Source: Orobanche coerulescens | Taxonomy: Eukaryota; Streptophyta; Magnoliopsida; Lamiales; Orobanchaceae | NCBI GenBank assembly: GCA_033398695.1 | Contig: CM065817.1 | Span: 65,708,001 to 65,772,000, forward strand | DNA length: 64,000 nucleotides | Direction: 5' to 3' | Part shown: positions 21,037 through 32,575 of the stretch, piece by piece | How positions within the stretch are numbered: the first letter of the stretch is position 1 | Layout: the number at the start of each line of letters is the position of its first letter | Position numbers and translations under genes: made by a program | The notes under the pieces: generated by a model | Told to the model about the DNA's origin: nothing | Seen by the model: only the letters and a program-made list of their open reading frames with translations | Databases searched by the model: none

Positions 21037-22727
21037 TGATCGGTCAAAAACTTATCCTAAAAATAGGAGTTTTTGAGTCGCTCGCAAATATATACGAGGT
21101 AGAAGTAGTTTGTGGTAAGTTCTACCAAGGTCTTTTCTCTCGAGGATTGTTCAACAGGGCTTCGTATAATATTTTGTTACAAATTGCGAGAAATAAATAC
21201 TAAAATATTCTAAAATAGAATATTGGGTTTTTAAATATTAACTAAATTAAATGCACTATTTTTAATTAATAAGACTATTTTAACAAGACTATTTTAACAA
21301 GACTATTTTATATAAGACTATTTATATTGGACTATTTATATTAGACTATTTATATTAGGATTAAAATGAGTTGGGAATTTATAAAATCTAGGGGATTACG
21401 GGTTCATTAAATTAGGTTTTTAATTAAGTATAGGAATTGATTTACACGGATATAAAAGAAAAATGAATGTTTATCGAGTAATCAACTTTTCACCTCATAA
21501 CTTTCGTATTCAAAGGTGTCTTAACTACTTTCGCAATCTTAAGATGTTGATAACAAGATTAACACTTGATAGATTGAAAAGATGTATTTCCAATTCACTC
21601 AACAATCGATCAAGGAGGTTTCATTAGTAAAAATAGGATATGATCAATCTCTATTTAAACCAATTAGTCCTTTTTAATCAAAATAGTGTAAATCAATCAA
21701 ATACTCAATATATAACCTAATAGAAATCCCCCTTCCCCTAGGAAGAAAGATTAGCTACTCATTGGTTTATACAAACTAAAATTATAATAGAAGTAATTGA
21801 TATACATAATATATATATATATATTTATATACTTTTAATTATTAGAACTTAATGACAATAGATAAAACTTATTTGAATATGATTAATCAAAGTGCAAGAA
21901 ACAAACTTCAAAATATAACTTCAAACTAGTTTAAAGGTTACAAGCTTACAAAAATTCAAAGTAAAATACTAAGTGCTTATTGATCAAGCACTTTTCAATT
22001 ACAAACTAGATGAAAGAAAAACTTTAAACTAAAAATGAAATACAAAGTAAAGTGAGAGTTCAAAGGAGGAATATCTTGCTAAAAGAAAGGGGAATTTCTT
22101 TGCAAGAAGAGGAGATGATTTTGCAATGGATGAAGATGTCCTTTTATAGGTGATTTTCAAGAATACAATTGATTATTTAATTTGTGGCATCTTTGACAAG
22201 TCTTTGGTGTTTGATTCACACTTGATCTTCCTTGCATATCTTGATTTTCAGATCATTGACTTCCTACATAGTTGTTGAGCTCACAAGATGCTAAATGTGG
22301 AAAATTCCACAAATATCAGCCTGAAAACGGCAATGAAAAAAGGCCCAATTTGCCCCGTGTTGTGCGCTGTTTTGTGGTGACTCGGTCTCTTCCAGAATAC
22401 GCGCGAGGACACGGCGCTAAATGCCGGCCGTGTGTGAAACAGCCCAAGACACGGCCCTTGTTGCGCCGTATGTGAAACGGCCTACATCACACGGTCCTTT
22501 TTGCGCCGTGTTGTATGGTCGTTTTGCCTTGAAAAATTCCCGGCGTTGATTTTGATCTTGTTTTCTGTCCTTTTTGACGTTTCATGTGAGTAATCTGTAA
22601 AATAACCATTTTTAGCTCATGTTTGGACATATCTGTAAAATATTAATTTTAATTACAAATCAGTACGATTATGCCCGTAAAAGGAATATTTTGTATATGA
22701 ATTTTTAGATCAATTATGCATTAATCA
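21037..22727 (-). repeat. 3' LTR of Athila/Tat-type derivative
   Basis: 1691 bp, uninterrupted, serving as the empty-site reference for both insertions in its partner. The minus-strand TATA (CCTATAAAAGG) is at 22142-22148. Upstream of it (22380-22520, plus) lie repeated ACACGGC/GCCGTGT motifs. Short GACTATTT tandem repeats occur at 21263-21360. There is no coding content. Confidence 0.8.
22142..22148 (-). promoter_or_regulatory. TATA box of Athila/Tat-type 3' LTR
   Basis: TATAAAA in minus-strand CACCTATAAAAGGACATC. It is conserved in the partner LTR at 35275-35281 and fixes LTR orientation. Confidence 0.6.
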
Positions 22728-23931
22728 AATACCCCACACTTAATCATTTGCTTGTCCTCAAGTAAATCTCAGATATGGTATGATTGAACGTACCAATAAT
22801 TTTACCACACCTCAAGGGGTAAATCAGACCAAGTTTATATAATTTTGTCAAATCTCAATAAAGTTTCAAAACGCATGAATTCATAGAACTCGCTGGATAA
22901 GTGTATCGCTCACTCTGAAGTGTATAAGGGACATATTTTCGCTCAAGCTTATTTAATGAGGTGAAAACTTCCATAGGCGTGCAAATCGTCTTTTATCTCT
23001 ACTACTTGTGTGTGTAACGTTGTGAATCAAAAAGGACTTTTAGGTTGTAATGTCGGCTCTTTGGTTGGGGTAGGAGAATATGGATAAAGTGACTTGAAAC
23101 TGAACAATTAGAAAATATCTTGAATCGAGTTTTATCAACAGGTAAGCACTTTAGAAGCTATTTAATGAAGCTTCCTATCGATCCCCTTACTTATGCTTTG
23201 ATTTATCTGAGCTATTTTTCTTGCTTTTCAATCAACCATTTTTTTTTTATATTTTTCGCCTTTCCCTCTTTTTTTTTTACTTGGGTTGTTTATTATCTGT
23301 TTTACGCGAATGTAAACTATGGGTCACATGAATACACCCGGTTACTAGGATAAAAACATACACAAACTGCTTCTATGCATACTCATATCTAAGGTAACTG
23401 TTTTACGCGAATGTAAGCATGTGTCACATGAATACACCCGATTACTAAGTTCCCAAAAACAGCGGAGTAAATATTTTCTCCATTTTTTCAACACTACCAA
23501 CAATATATCACCCAATGTCACCACACAATATCTCCATCCTTGTCAAAAATAATTTCTAACTGTTCAAGTATGGGTCAAAGGATTTATAGCGATGGAAAGC
23601 TCAATATGTGGTTAACAATAAAATAGGCAATAAGCTCAATTGGGTTAACGAGGGAATTAATAATTTTTTTTATTTTTTTGATTTTCTTTTAGAAACAATT
23701 GAGTTTGACTTTTTATCGAAAATTCAAGTTTAACACATGGTCATTTTACCGCACTAAAATTTTTATAAACAAGTCTCCCGAGGTGAGTAGTAAGACATAT
23801 TACAAATTGACTATTGTAGGTAATTTTTTTATTTTATTTTAAAAATTCATATATTTCCGATATCACCCCACACTTTAGAAATAAGCATTGTCCTCAATGT
23901 ATTGAAAAGATAGAAGAAAAAGGACAAAATT
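22728..23931 (-). other. Non-coding interior of Athila/Tat-type derivative
   Basis: AT-rich, with no coding frame of note. The polypurine-like AAGTGTGGGGTATT is at 22728-22741 (minus), and a second copy of the CATTGAGGACAATG ... GTGTGGGGTGA block lies at about 23868-23905. A repeated CTGTTTTACGCGAATGTAA segment, each followed by GTCACATGAATACACCCG, occurs at 23298 and 23397. It reads as the 3' untranslated zone of a much larger element. Confidence 0.6.
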
Positions 23932-24124
23932 TGATCGGTCAAAAACTTATCTTAAAAATAGGAGTTTTTGAGTCGCTCGCAAATATATATACGAGGTAGA
24001 AGTAGTTTGTGGTAAGTTCTACCAAGGTCTTTTCTCTCGAGGATTGTTCAACAGGGCTTCGTATAATATTTTGTTACAAATTGCGAGAAATAAATACTAA
24101 AATAGATTATTGGGTTTTTAAATA

Positions 24125-25315
24125 GGCAAAATAGCTCTACTAGGGACTGAAGTTTGCCATTTTTATCACTTAAGGGACTAAAGTTTTAAGTGTTTCAAAC
24201 AAGGGACTAAAGTTTAATCCGTTTTACCCGTTAGGGACTCCGTTAGTTTGGTTCCGTTAAGTTTTAACGGATTGATGACATGGCCGTTAAGTGCCACGTG
24301 TCAGCATTTTATTGGTCGGTAATAATAAAATAATAATAAAAATTTCAGATTTTTCTAATAATAATAAAATAATAACAAAAATATAAATAAAATAATAACA
24401 AAAAATATAAAAGTCTAAAAAATATAAAAATTAAAAAAATCTGTATATTTTAAAAAATTGAAACTTTATTTTTTTTTTAAAAATCTGGAATATTAATATT
24501 AAAAATCTAATGCTTTTATTTGAAGTTAAAAATAAAAATTAAAAATTAAAAATATTTGGATCTGATTTATAATTAACCTTTAGTTTTTTTTTTTAGATTT
24601 TTAGATTTTTTGTCAAATAATATTTATTTATTAATATTATGAAAAATTAGATCCAGTTTTCTATTTATTTATGAATAATAATATCTCAATTTAATAAAAA
24701 AGTTTATAAATTAGATCCAATTTTTTTAATTTTTTATTTTTTATTTCCAAATTTTAAATAAAAACATCCGATTTAAGTACTAATATTCCAGATTTTTTCA
24801 AAAAAAACTGAGAAAAAAAATAAAGTTTCATTTTTTCTTAAAAAATCCAGATTTTTTTTAGACTTTTACATTTTTATTATTATTTTATTATTATTACAAA
24901 AATCTGAAATTTTGTATTATATTTTTAATTTTAAATAAAAGCATTAGATTTTTAATATTAATATTCCAGATTTTTTTTTAAAAAAAAAGATAAAGTTTCA
25001 ATTTTTCTAAAAAATACAGATTTTTTTTATTTTTTATATTTTTTTAGACTTTTATAATTTTTGTTATTATTTTATTATTATTACAAAAATCTGAAAATTT
25101 TTATTAGTATTTTATTATTACCGACCAATAAAATGCTGACACATGGCACTTAACGGCCATGTCATCAATCCGTTAAAACTTAACGGAACCAAACTAACGG
25201 AGTCCCTAACGGGTGAAACAGATTAAACTTTAGTCCCTTGTTTGAAACATTTAAAACTTTAGTCCCTTAAGTGATAAAAAATGCAAACTTCAGTCCCTAG
25301 TAGATCTATTTTGCC
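24125..25315. mobile_element. Mutator-like fold-back element with long terminal inverted repeats
   Basis: 1191 bp. Termini are GGCAAAATAG(C/A)TCTACTAGG and its complement. Inverted similarity extends for more than 220 bp (GGGACTAAAGTTT motifs, CCGTTAAGTGCCA) and then through much of the AT-rich middle, so the whole element folds back. A perfect 9-bp TSD TTTTAAATA (24116-24124, 25316-25324) points to the Mutator superfamily. There is no transposase, so it is non-autonomous. The partner LTR near 21220 gives the empty site GGGTTTTTAAATATTAAC. Confidence 0.88.
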
Positions 25316-25610
25316 TTTTAAATATTAACTAAATTAAATGCACTATTTTTAATTTAAACTATTTTTAATAAAACTATTTTAACAAGACTATTTTAACAAG
25401 ACTATTTTATATAAGACTATTTATATTAGACTATTTATATTAGGATTAAAATAAGTTGGGAATTTATAAAATCTAGGGGATTATGGGTTCATTAAATTAG
25501 GTTTTTAATTAAGTATAGGAATTGATTTACACGGATATAAAAGAAAAATGAATGTTTATCGAGTAATCAACTTTTTACCTCATAACTTTCGTATTCAAAG
25601 GTGTCTTAAC

Positions 25611-27665
25611 TGTAACACCCCCGAGATATTCCGAGTATATTACAGCGCCGTGGACCCCTACATGGGACCCACCAGGCTAAAGCAAGGAAAACACCACTCG
25701 ACTAACCATCTCGGTTAACAATGACAGACATTTAAATAATACAATATATAAAGATACGTCTGGAGCAACCGGTGTATTAAACATCAACCGACAATAAAGC
25801 AATTTGAGTTAATACAAAACTAAGTTTGAAATGAAAAGCCTAAGTACTCTCGAGTACATTCTATAAGTTTCAAAAGTGGACAACAACCATATCGAATGAA
25901 ATAACGAAATTAAAAGGACTCAAGTGCATATGTCAACGACCCTGACCAACATCCTCGCACTGTCCCAGCGCTCGCTTGTCCGGATGATCATAACCTGAAA
26001 TCCATAACAAGAATTTCCCCACAACGGGTCCCCAAAGGGTGATCATAACCAATCGCTTACACATTTTATAGTACATGCACCAATAACATTTCAAAAACCA
26101 AAACCAGACATGTCTTTTCCGGAAACAAACAGTCATTCGATTTGCCGTGGGAACAGGGCTATACCATTGATCCCGCTCCGTGGCCCCTAAGGACCCTCCC
26201 GAGCTAGCCATATTATAAAACAAAACATGCACACGCATTGCCTTGGGAACAGGGTTATACCATTGATCCTGCTCCGTGACCCCTAAGGACCCTCCCGAGC
26301 TGGCTAGTGAAACAAACTCGTGAATCTAGGGCTATACCATTGGATTCCCTCCGTGGCCCCGTCGGACCCTCCCGAGGTGCGTAAAGCACACACAAAATGC
26401 ATCACTATTACATGTTAAGCATAAAGGTTTCCAAAAATACTTGCCTTGAATAATAGACGACGCAACGAACGGAAGGAAAGATGCCAACGAATGCTAGGGA
26501 CCAACAATTACGAACCTAACAATTTGAAGAACACAATCACCACCAATCCTAACGAATACGGAATTGGAATACACCCGAAAACCCGCCTACGATTCATGTA
26601 TATTCGTATAAAAACAACAACGAGGATGGACCACAACCAACCCCTCTCGATTACAAAAATACCACGAAATATACCATGAATCCGTAGGAAAACCAACAAT
26701 ACCCACAAGATTAATCATATTCATCATGAATTAATCTATCGTACGGAACGAATCGGACGAAAGCGTGAAAAACCCCAATTTACCTAAAAGAAGGTTTTAG
26801 GAGTTTACCTCGAATTAAAGACGAAGAACACGATTAGATGTTGATAATATACTCCAAAAACTCGAAGAAGATGATGGCCCGGAGTTGCTAAGCTTCAAAT
26901 CGCCGGAAAACACCAAGAAAATCGCCCACGAGTCGGAGGAGAGGAGAAGGATGAAAAATGACCGAAATCGGTCAACTCCTGGGTTTATAAACCCAGGCCG
27001 CGTTACGTACGTTAGCCACCACTAGCTAACGTACGTAAGTTGTATTACGTACGTAAGCCGTAAGCGCCTTACGTACGTAACCAAAAAGGCAGAAATGCCT
27101 GTACCTATTTACACTAGGACGTTACGTACGTAACCAAAAGGTATGTTACGTATGTAACATTCTTTTCTGGGAAGTACAGACTAGAAATAGATAAGGAAGG
27201 TACCGAAAAAGAATCGAAATACAACGGTGAACAATTCACGATGGTACAAACGTAAAGGACTCGAAACAACGAACTTAAGTGTTGAAGGAAAAACATATTC
27301 CCGACTACCCAAAGGTTCGGAAAAACAACAACAAACGTAATTTTCCCAAAAGTTTGTGAAATTTACAAAACGGCCCAAAACATCTGAAATGTACGATCCA
27401 TGGTCGAAACACCAAACAAAAATTCACAACATGCATAATAACATGAGATAGATCCTCGGCAACCCCGAAACGGTGGTTCCGAACGACGATTTACGAGAAT
27501 ACCTGAAACATCGAATCGAGTAAAACGAGTCCGAAACAAGCTCGAACGACAAAAAGTCCAATATTAAATATCCTCAAAATGTCAATACGGTTACAAGCGA
27601 GTTGCCAAAAATGAAAATACACCAAAATGAGAATATTGAGAGAAAGAAAAAATGTGGATATTACA
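25611..27665 (-). repeat. 3' LTR of Tekay element
   Basis: 2055 bp. The minus-strand TATA is at 26984-26991, with a TTACGTACGTAA palindrome cluster upstream (26999-27150 plus). The putative intron is 26444 down to 25995, but its branch-site block (about 30 bp, present in the other LTR near 33005-33040) is deleted here. Three sub-repeats with ATACCATTGATCC(C/T)GCTCCGTG occur at 26150-26375. Confidence 0.92.
26999..27150 (-). repeat. CpG palindrome cluster (TTACGTACGTAA) in Tekay 3' LTR
   Basis: GTTACGTACGTTAG, CTAACGTACGTAAG, TTACGTACGTAAG, CTTACGTACGTAACC and further copies within 150 bp, immediately upstream of the TATA box on the minus strand. The 5' LTR carries the same cluster at 33971-34128. 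Confidence 0.85.
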
Positions 27666-27686
27666 TTCTACCCCTCTAAAAACAAG
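27666..27686 (-). other. Polypurine tract of Tekay element
   Basis: Minus strand reads CTTGTTTTTAGAGGGGTAGAA directly before LTR start TGTAATATCC. The stop codon of the integrase frame (27668) lies within it. Confidence 0.8.
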
Positions 27687-28774
27687 TTTCGTCCCGAATC
27701 TTGAGAAATAACCAACTCGGGGTACTTAGCACGCATACTATCCTCGGTTTCCCAAGTTGCCTCCTCGACGCCATGTCTCGACCACTGCACTTTGACCAAA
27801 GGAATGGTCTTATGCCTCAGTCGCTTCTCACGGTGCTCCAAAATCTTTAAGGGACGCTCCTCGAAGGTAATGTCCTCGGCAATATCGACCTCGCCAAAGT
27901 CGATGATATGACTAGGATCTGGAACATATTTCCTCAGTTGGGAAACATGGAAAACACTATGCACGCGACTCAAGGCCGGAGGTAATGCCAAGCGGTATGC
28001 TAACTCACCGACTCTCTCGAGAATCTCGAAGGGTCCAATAAATCTCGGACTCAACTTACCCTTTTTCCTGAAACGAAAAACTCCTCTCGTCGGCGACACC
28101 TTCAGTAAAACGTGGTCTCCCACCTCGAATTCCAAAGGTCGACGACGGACATCGGCATATGACTTCTGTCGACTCTGGGCAGTCAACATCCGCTCCCGAA
28201 TTAATTCTATCTTCCGCCTCGTCTCTAAAACGACATCTGGCTCGGTCCCGACCAAATCGGAAGCCTCATTCCAACAAATCGGTGATCGACAATGCCGCCC
28301 ATAAAGTGCCTCATATGGTGCCATCCGAATCGACGCATGCCAACTGTTGTTGTACGTGAATTCGATCAATGGCAAATGCTCCTCCCAGTCATTGCTCCAA
28401 TCGAGAGCACAAGCACGCAACATATCCTCAAATGTCTGGATAGTGCGCCCCGACTGTCCATCTGACTGGGGATGAAAATAGGTACTCAAACGCAAATTAG
28501 TACCCAACGCCTTATGCACCGCCTGCCAAAAGTGTGATACAAAACGGCCATCACGATTTGAAACAATAGACTTCGGAGTACCGTGAAGTCTCACAATCTG
28601 CGCGATAAACACACGAGCCAACTTCTCCGGGCCCCAAGTGTCCTTGATGCCCAGAAAATGTGCCGACTTGGTCAGACGATCAACAATCACCCAAACTATA
28701 TTTATGCCCGATCTCGATCTCGGCAAACTCGTAATGAAGTCTATCGATATGTCTTCCCATTTCTATTCCGGAAC
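27668..28774 (-). pseudogene. pol: Tekay integrase core and chromodomain-like C-terminus
   Basis: The core has SIDFITSLP with the first Asp, but the second catalytic position reads SNRDGRF, where the family has SDRD, and the Glu position reads DGQSGRT, where the family has QSER. Two of three catalytic acids are therefore changed, predicting no strand transfer. It continues with YGRHCRSPICWNE, FEVGDHVLLKVSPTRGV (GPY/F-type region, KLSPRFIGPFEIL), LSRVHSVFHVSQLRKY and a chromodomain-like end (ILEHREKRLRHKTIPLVKVQ, WSRHGVEEATWE), which places the element in the Tekay/Del chromoviruses. An in-frame TAG at about 28763 (PVPE*KWEDIS, where Trp is usual) separates it from the zinc-binding part. Confidence 0.92.
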
Positions 28775-29020
28775 AGGAAGTGACTGCAATAACCCGGCTG
28801 GTCGCTGATGCTCGATTTTGACCTGCTGGCAAGTCAAACATCTCGCTACAAACTGTGCGACCTCCTCCTTCATATCATTCCACCAGAAATTCCTCCTCAG
28901 GTCCTTGTACATCTTACTCGAACCAGGATGAACGGAGTAAGGTGTAGCATGGGCCTCGTGCAAAATACTCTGTCTCAACTCTGAGTCGCTCGGTACACAA
29001 AGCTGACTCTGGAATCTCAA
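28763..29020 (-). pseudogene. pol: Tekay integrase zinc-binding (H2C2) domain
   Basis: 86 residues: LRQSILHEAHATPYSVHPGS, KMYKDLRRNFWWNDMKEEVA and RCLTCQQVKIEHQRPAGLLQ give the HHCC pattern of integrase N-terminal domains. It is linked on the right to RNase H through a frameshift at about 29020 (the RT frame terminates at 29017), and on the left to the core through the TAG at 28763. Confidence 0.92.
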
Positions 29021-30825
29021 AACATCATCCTCGTGAATAACAAGCCAGGAGACTTTCCCTTAAGAATGTTCTCTCGGATTAGAGTAATCATCGGATCCTC
29101 CAACTGCTTCAGCTTAATTTCATCGATTAAAGACGATGAAATCTCTAAAGCACAAAGTTGCCCGACAGCTCCAGGCAACAAAACCTCAACATCTAACTCG
29201 ATCAAAACTTGCCGAAGCTCAGATTGAGACGTAAGGATCTCAAGCGTTCGCAACGCAACCGGTTTTCGACTCAAGGCATCGGCCACGACGTTCGCCTTGC
29301 CCGGATGATAAAGGATTTCAAGGTCATAATCCTTAATCAACTCTAACCACCTCCTCTGCCTCATATTCAACTCCCGCTGAGTAAATATGTATTTCAGACT
29401 TTTATGATCGGTAAAAATCTGACATGCAGAGTCGAAAAGATAGTGACGCCAAATCTTGAGCGCAAAAACAACTGCCGCCAACTCCAAATCATGAGTAGGG
29501 TAGTTAAGCTCATATGGCCTCAACTGTCTCGACGCATAAGCGATGGTCTTGCCGTGCTGCATCAATACGCACCCAAGACCCTGACCCGAAGCATCACTAT
29601 AAACAGCAAAATCCCCGTTGCCACATGGCAACGCTAACACCGGGGCTGAAGTTAAACGCCTCTTCAGCTCCTCAATACTCGACTGTCTCTCATCATTCCA
29701 GACGAACTTCTCGGATTTATGGAGCAACTGTGCAAGTGGTCGAGCAAGTCTCGAGAAACCCTCGACGAACCTACGGTAGTAACCAGCTAAACCCAAGAAA
29801 CTACGGACCTCCTTCACGTTATTAGGCGGTGCCCAACTCAACACTGCCTCGATTTTCTGCGGGTCAACACGAACACCCTCGGCTGAAATCACATGACCTA
29901 GAAACATCACTTCCTTCAGCCAGAACTCACATTTCGAGAACTTCGCATAGAGTTGCTCGGTTCTCAAAATGTCTAACACTACTCGCAAATGATACGCGTG
30001 TTCCTCCTCATTCCTCGAATAGATAAGGATATCATCAATGAAGACGACGATACACTTATCCAAAAACTCAATAAAGACCTTGTTCATCAACTGCATGAAC
30101 ACTGCCGGCGCATTAGTTAACCCAAAAGGCATAACTACAAACACATAATGTCCGTATCTCGTCCGAAAAGCTGTTTTCGGCACATCGGACTCCCTCACCC
30201 GGAGCTGATAGTACCCCGATCTCAAATCAATCTTCGAGAACACCGCAGCTCCCTGCAACTGATTGAACAAGTCATCAATCCTCGGCAGAGGATACTTGTT
30301 CTTGATGGTCACCTTGTTTAGCTCGCGATAGTCGATACACAAACGCAGTGAACCATCCTTCTTCCGAACAAACAAAACCGGTGCGCCCCAAGGCGAAGTG
30401 CTTGGTCGAATATAACCCGACTCAAGAATCTCACTCAACTGCTTCTTCAGCTCGTCCATCTCTGAAGGTGCCATGTGATACGGCGTCTTCGAAATCGGAG
30501 AAGCACCCGGCTCTAATTCTATAGCAAACTCAACCTCACGATCCGGTGGCAATCCCGGTAACTCATCAGGAAATACATCGGAAAACTCACTAACGACTGG
30601 AATCGACGAAAGCTCGACTCTACCATCCTTCGCCTTCAAGGCGTAGCACCAATAACCAGTACACCCCTTTCGCGGGAGTCTCATCACCTTCAAGGCGTTA
30701 ATAACAAACTTCTGGTCTCTCTTTCGCCCCGCGAAAGAGTGTTCGGTGCCGTCCTCGGCTAGCATGGTGATGATCCTCGTGTGGTAGCATGATTGCACGA
30801 TGCCGCTCGAGCCAATCATCTCCAA
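29017..30825 (-). pseudogene. pol: Tekay reverse transcriptase and RNase H
   Basis: 602 codons, the longest frame in the window. About residues 120-300 form [52 protein letters not shown], and the catalytic FIDDILIYS at about 262-265. RT connection motifs [15 protein letters not shown] and [19 protein letters not shown] follow, then RNase H with all four acids visible ([40 protein letters not shown]). The frame itself is intact and could be catalytic, but it is out of frame with protease upstream (shift near 30790-30800) and integrase downstream (near 29020), and has no start of its own. It copied element RNA into DNA in the particle. Confidence 0.94.
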
Positions 30826-31252
30826 GAATCAAATCCTCACCCTTAATACCCACAACAATAAGATTAGAGAGCCAAGCCCTCTCATAAATAAACACAGAAC
30901 AGTCCCGGACCTCTCGATCACCGACGATTCTATCACCGCTAGGAAGTTTAACGATGAAGGGCTCACAAGGTGATAAGCAGTCAAGACTCAAATGGCGCAC
31001 ACACTCCAGAGAAATGAATGAATGCATAGCACCCGAATCAAAAAGCACACTGATAGGATGGGATTGGATATGAACGGTACATGTCGCCACAGTGGCCGTT
31101 GGATCATCGGCCCTCCTCATCTCATAGATACGCGGCTGGGCAGAGCCGACACTGGAAACTCGTCCCCTAGCGGGCTGACCCCGACCTCTACCTCGACCTG
31201 CACTCGGTTGAGGCTGCGGAGCAAACGAGCCCTGGTTCACACTCGGTTCCAT
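30698..31252 (-). pseudogene. pol: Tekay aspartic protease region
   Basis: Gly/Arg-rich spacer (SAGRGRGRGQPARGRVSS) followed by a retropepsin-like domain: VLFDSGAMHSFISLECVRHL, with the catalytic DSGA and Met where Thr is usual, [39 protein letters not shown]. The frame passes into nonsense after WLERHRAI, where the RT frame takes over one base shifted (near 30790). Upstream it is in the gag frame but cut off by the TAG at 31325. Confidence 0.9.
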
Positions 31253-31324
31253 AGGTGCTGGGCGAAAGGAACAGGCGCCGCGAATTAGTCTGATCTGCTC
31301 ATAAAAAGAAGCCTTGAGGTCCGT

Positions 31325-32335
31325 CTAGCCACAAGTATGACAAGTCAAAGGCGGACGAGGACACTCTCGGTTCTTATGACCCGACAAGCCACAGTTAAAG
31401 CATGTGAGTTCACGAACGGAGGTTCTAGCAGCACCTCGAGGACTCCCAGAAAAATGAGCCGAACCACCCGCAGTGGCACTTGCAGACTGAAATTTCTGCT
31501 GGCCTCCACCCTTGTGACCTAAGAAATTCCCAGCAGATTTCTGCTTCTTACTCTCCCGAACCGCCGCACTGGCCGTCACCGACATATCATAGGCAAGAGC
31601 TCGACTCTGATAATCCTTCAGGGTAGTGCAGACGAGTCCAGACATGTAGTCCCGAATCGACAATTTCATCCATCTGGAAAAGTGAAAAATTTTGTCGCTC
31701 TCATCGACAACTTGGGTCTTCACATAACCCAACTCCGTGTTGAAATCGGCAATAGCTTGAGATACGGGAATATCCCGTGGTTGAGCATCATAAAAAGCAT
31801 GGACTCGAGCCTATCTAACTGTCCATGGGAAATATTTAGTCTCCATCAATTCCTGAAATTCGGCCCACGAAGCAACATGATCTTTAGGCCCAACGGCCTC
31901 CCACCAATCCGTAGCGTCCCCAGTGAGAAAGTACTGGGCAATAGGGACCTTACGGTCCTCGGGATAGTTGGTGGCAACGAAGACCTTAGATATCTCCTTG
32001 ATCCACCCCTCCCAGCCGATCGGGTCTGATGCTCCCGAAAACTGAGGAGGATGCATCTTGATGACATCTTGGAGCCAACGGTCTGCTCCGCCCCGATTAG
32101 CATGGGCCTGATCCGGGTTCTGAACCACCTGAGCTATAGCCGCCATTTCGTTTACCATTTGCTGCATAACGGCTGCAATACCAAGGTCGGCGCGCTCCTG
32201 AGAAGAAGCATGACTGTGACGATCGCCGGTACTGCCGGCTCCCGAAGAATACGATGTCGCCGCCCCACCAGCTGCCCCACGTCCTCGGCCGCGTCCACGA
32301 CCACGACCACGACCACGGTTTCCTCCGGCATCCAT
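31325..32335 (-). pseudogene. gag: Tekay gag with zinc knuckle, two in-frame stops
   Basis: Starts MDAGGNRGRGRGRG at 32335, 241 nt after the LTR and preceded by the PBS leader. A Gly/Arg tail precedes the capsid-like domain (LQDVIKMHPPQFSGASDPIG, WIKEISKVFVATNYPEDRKV, FLTGDATDWWEAVGPKDHVA, FQELMETKYFPWTVR). A TAG at 31811-31813 interrupts it in frame, then ARVHAFYDAQPRDIPVSQAI and the CCHC knuckle CFNCGLSGHKNREC follow. A second knuckle starts (CHTCG) and is broken by a TAG at 31325. Gag and protease share one frame, so the ancestor was a gag-PR fusion as usual for chromoviruses. Confidence 0.92.
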
Positions 32336-32558
32336 ACTGGTGTTAAGAGATAACAAAAGTATATTGATGATGAGTAAGGGAGGAAAAAGCAACTACGATT
32401 CGAAAAACGGAAATACAATGCAAGAAAACAAAGGAACGAATAAGAAAACCTACGAGCACTGGAAGTATCGAGATGCTGGCAGCGGTGTGACAATATACAA
32501 AACAAAACACAACTAGACCCAAATAACCGACAAGCCTAGGTATCCATAAACCTAGCAC

Positions 32559-32570
32559 GCTCTGATACCA
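32559..32570 (-). other. Primer-binding site of Tekay element
   Basis: Minus strand TGGTATCAGAGC, the standard plant initiator-methionine tRNA primer match, five bases inside the 5' LTR end. Confidence 0.93.
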
Positions 32571-32575
32571 TTTTC

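Noticed and set aside
22272..22475. ORF conserved at 22272-22475 and 35405-35608
   Set aside because: It lies in paired LTRs upstream of a minus-strand TATA; the repeated ACACGGC motifs explain the similarity, with no protein family.
21037..22727. LTR read as plus-strand, belonging to the ORF remnant at 20547
   Set aside because: TATA orientation and the GTGTGGGG tract at 22728-22741 place it on the minus strand.
29017..30825. Long open frame as a functional host gene
   Set aside because: It is RT-RNase H of a Tekay element, with no start codon of its own and frameshifts on both sides.
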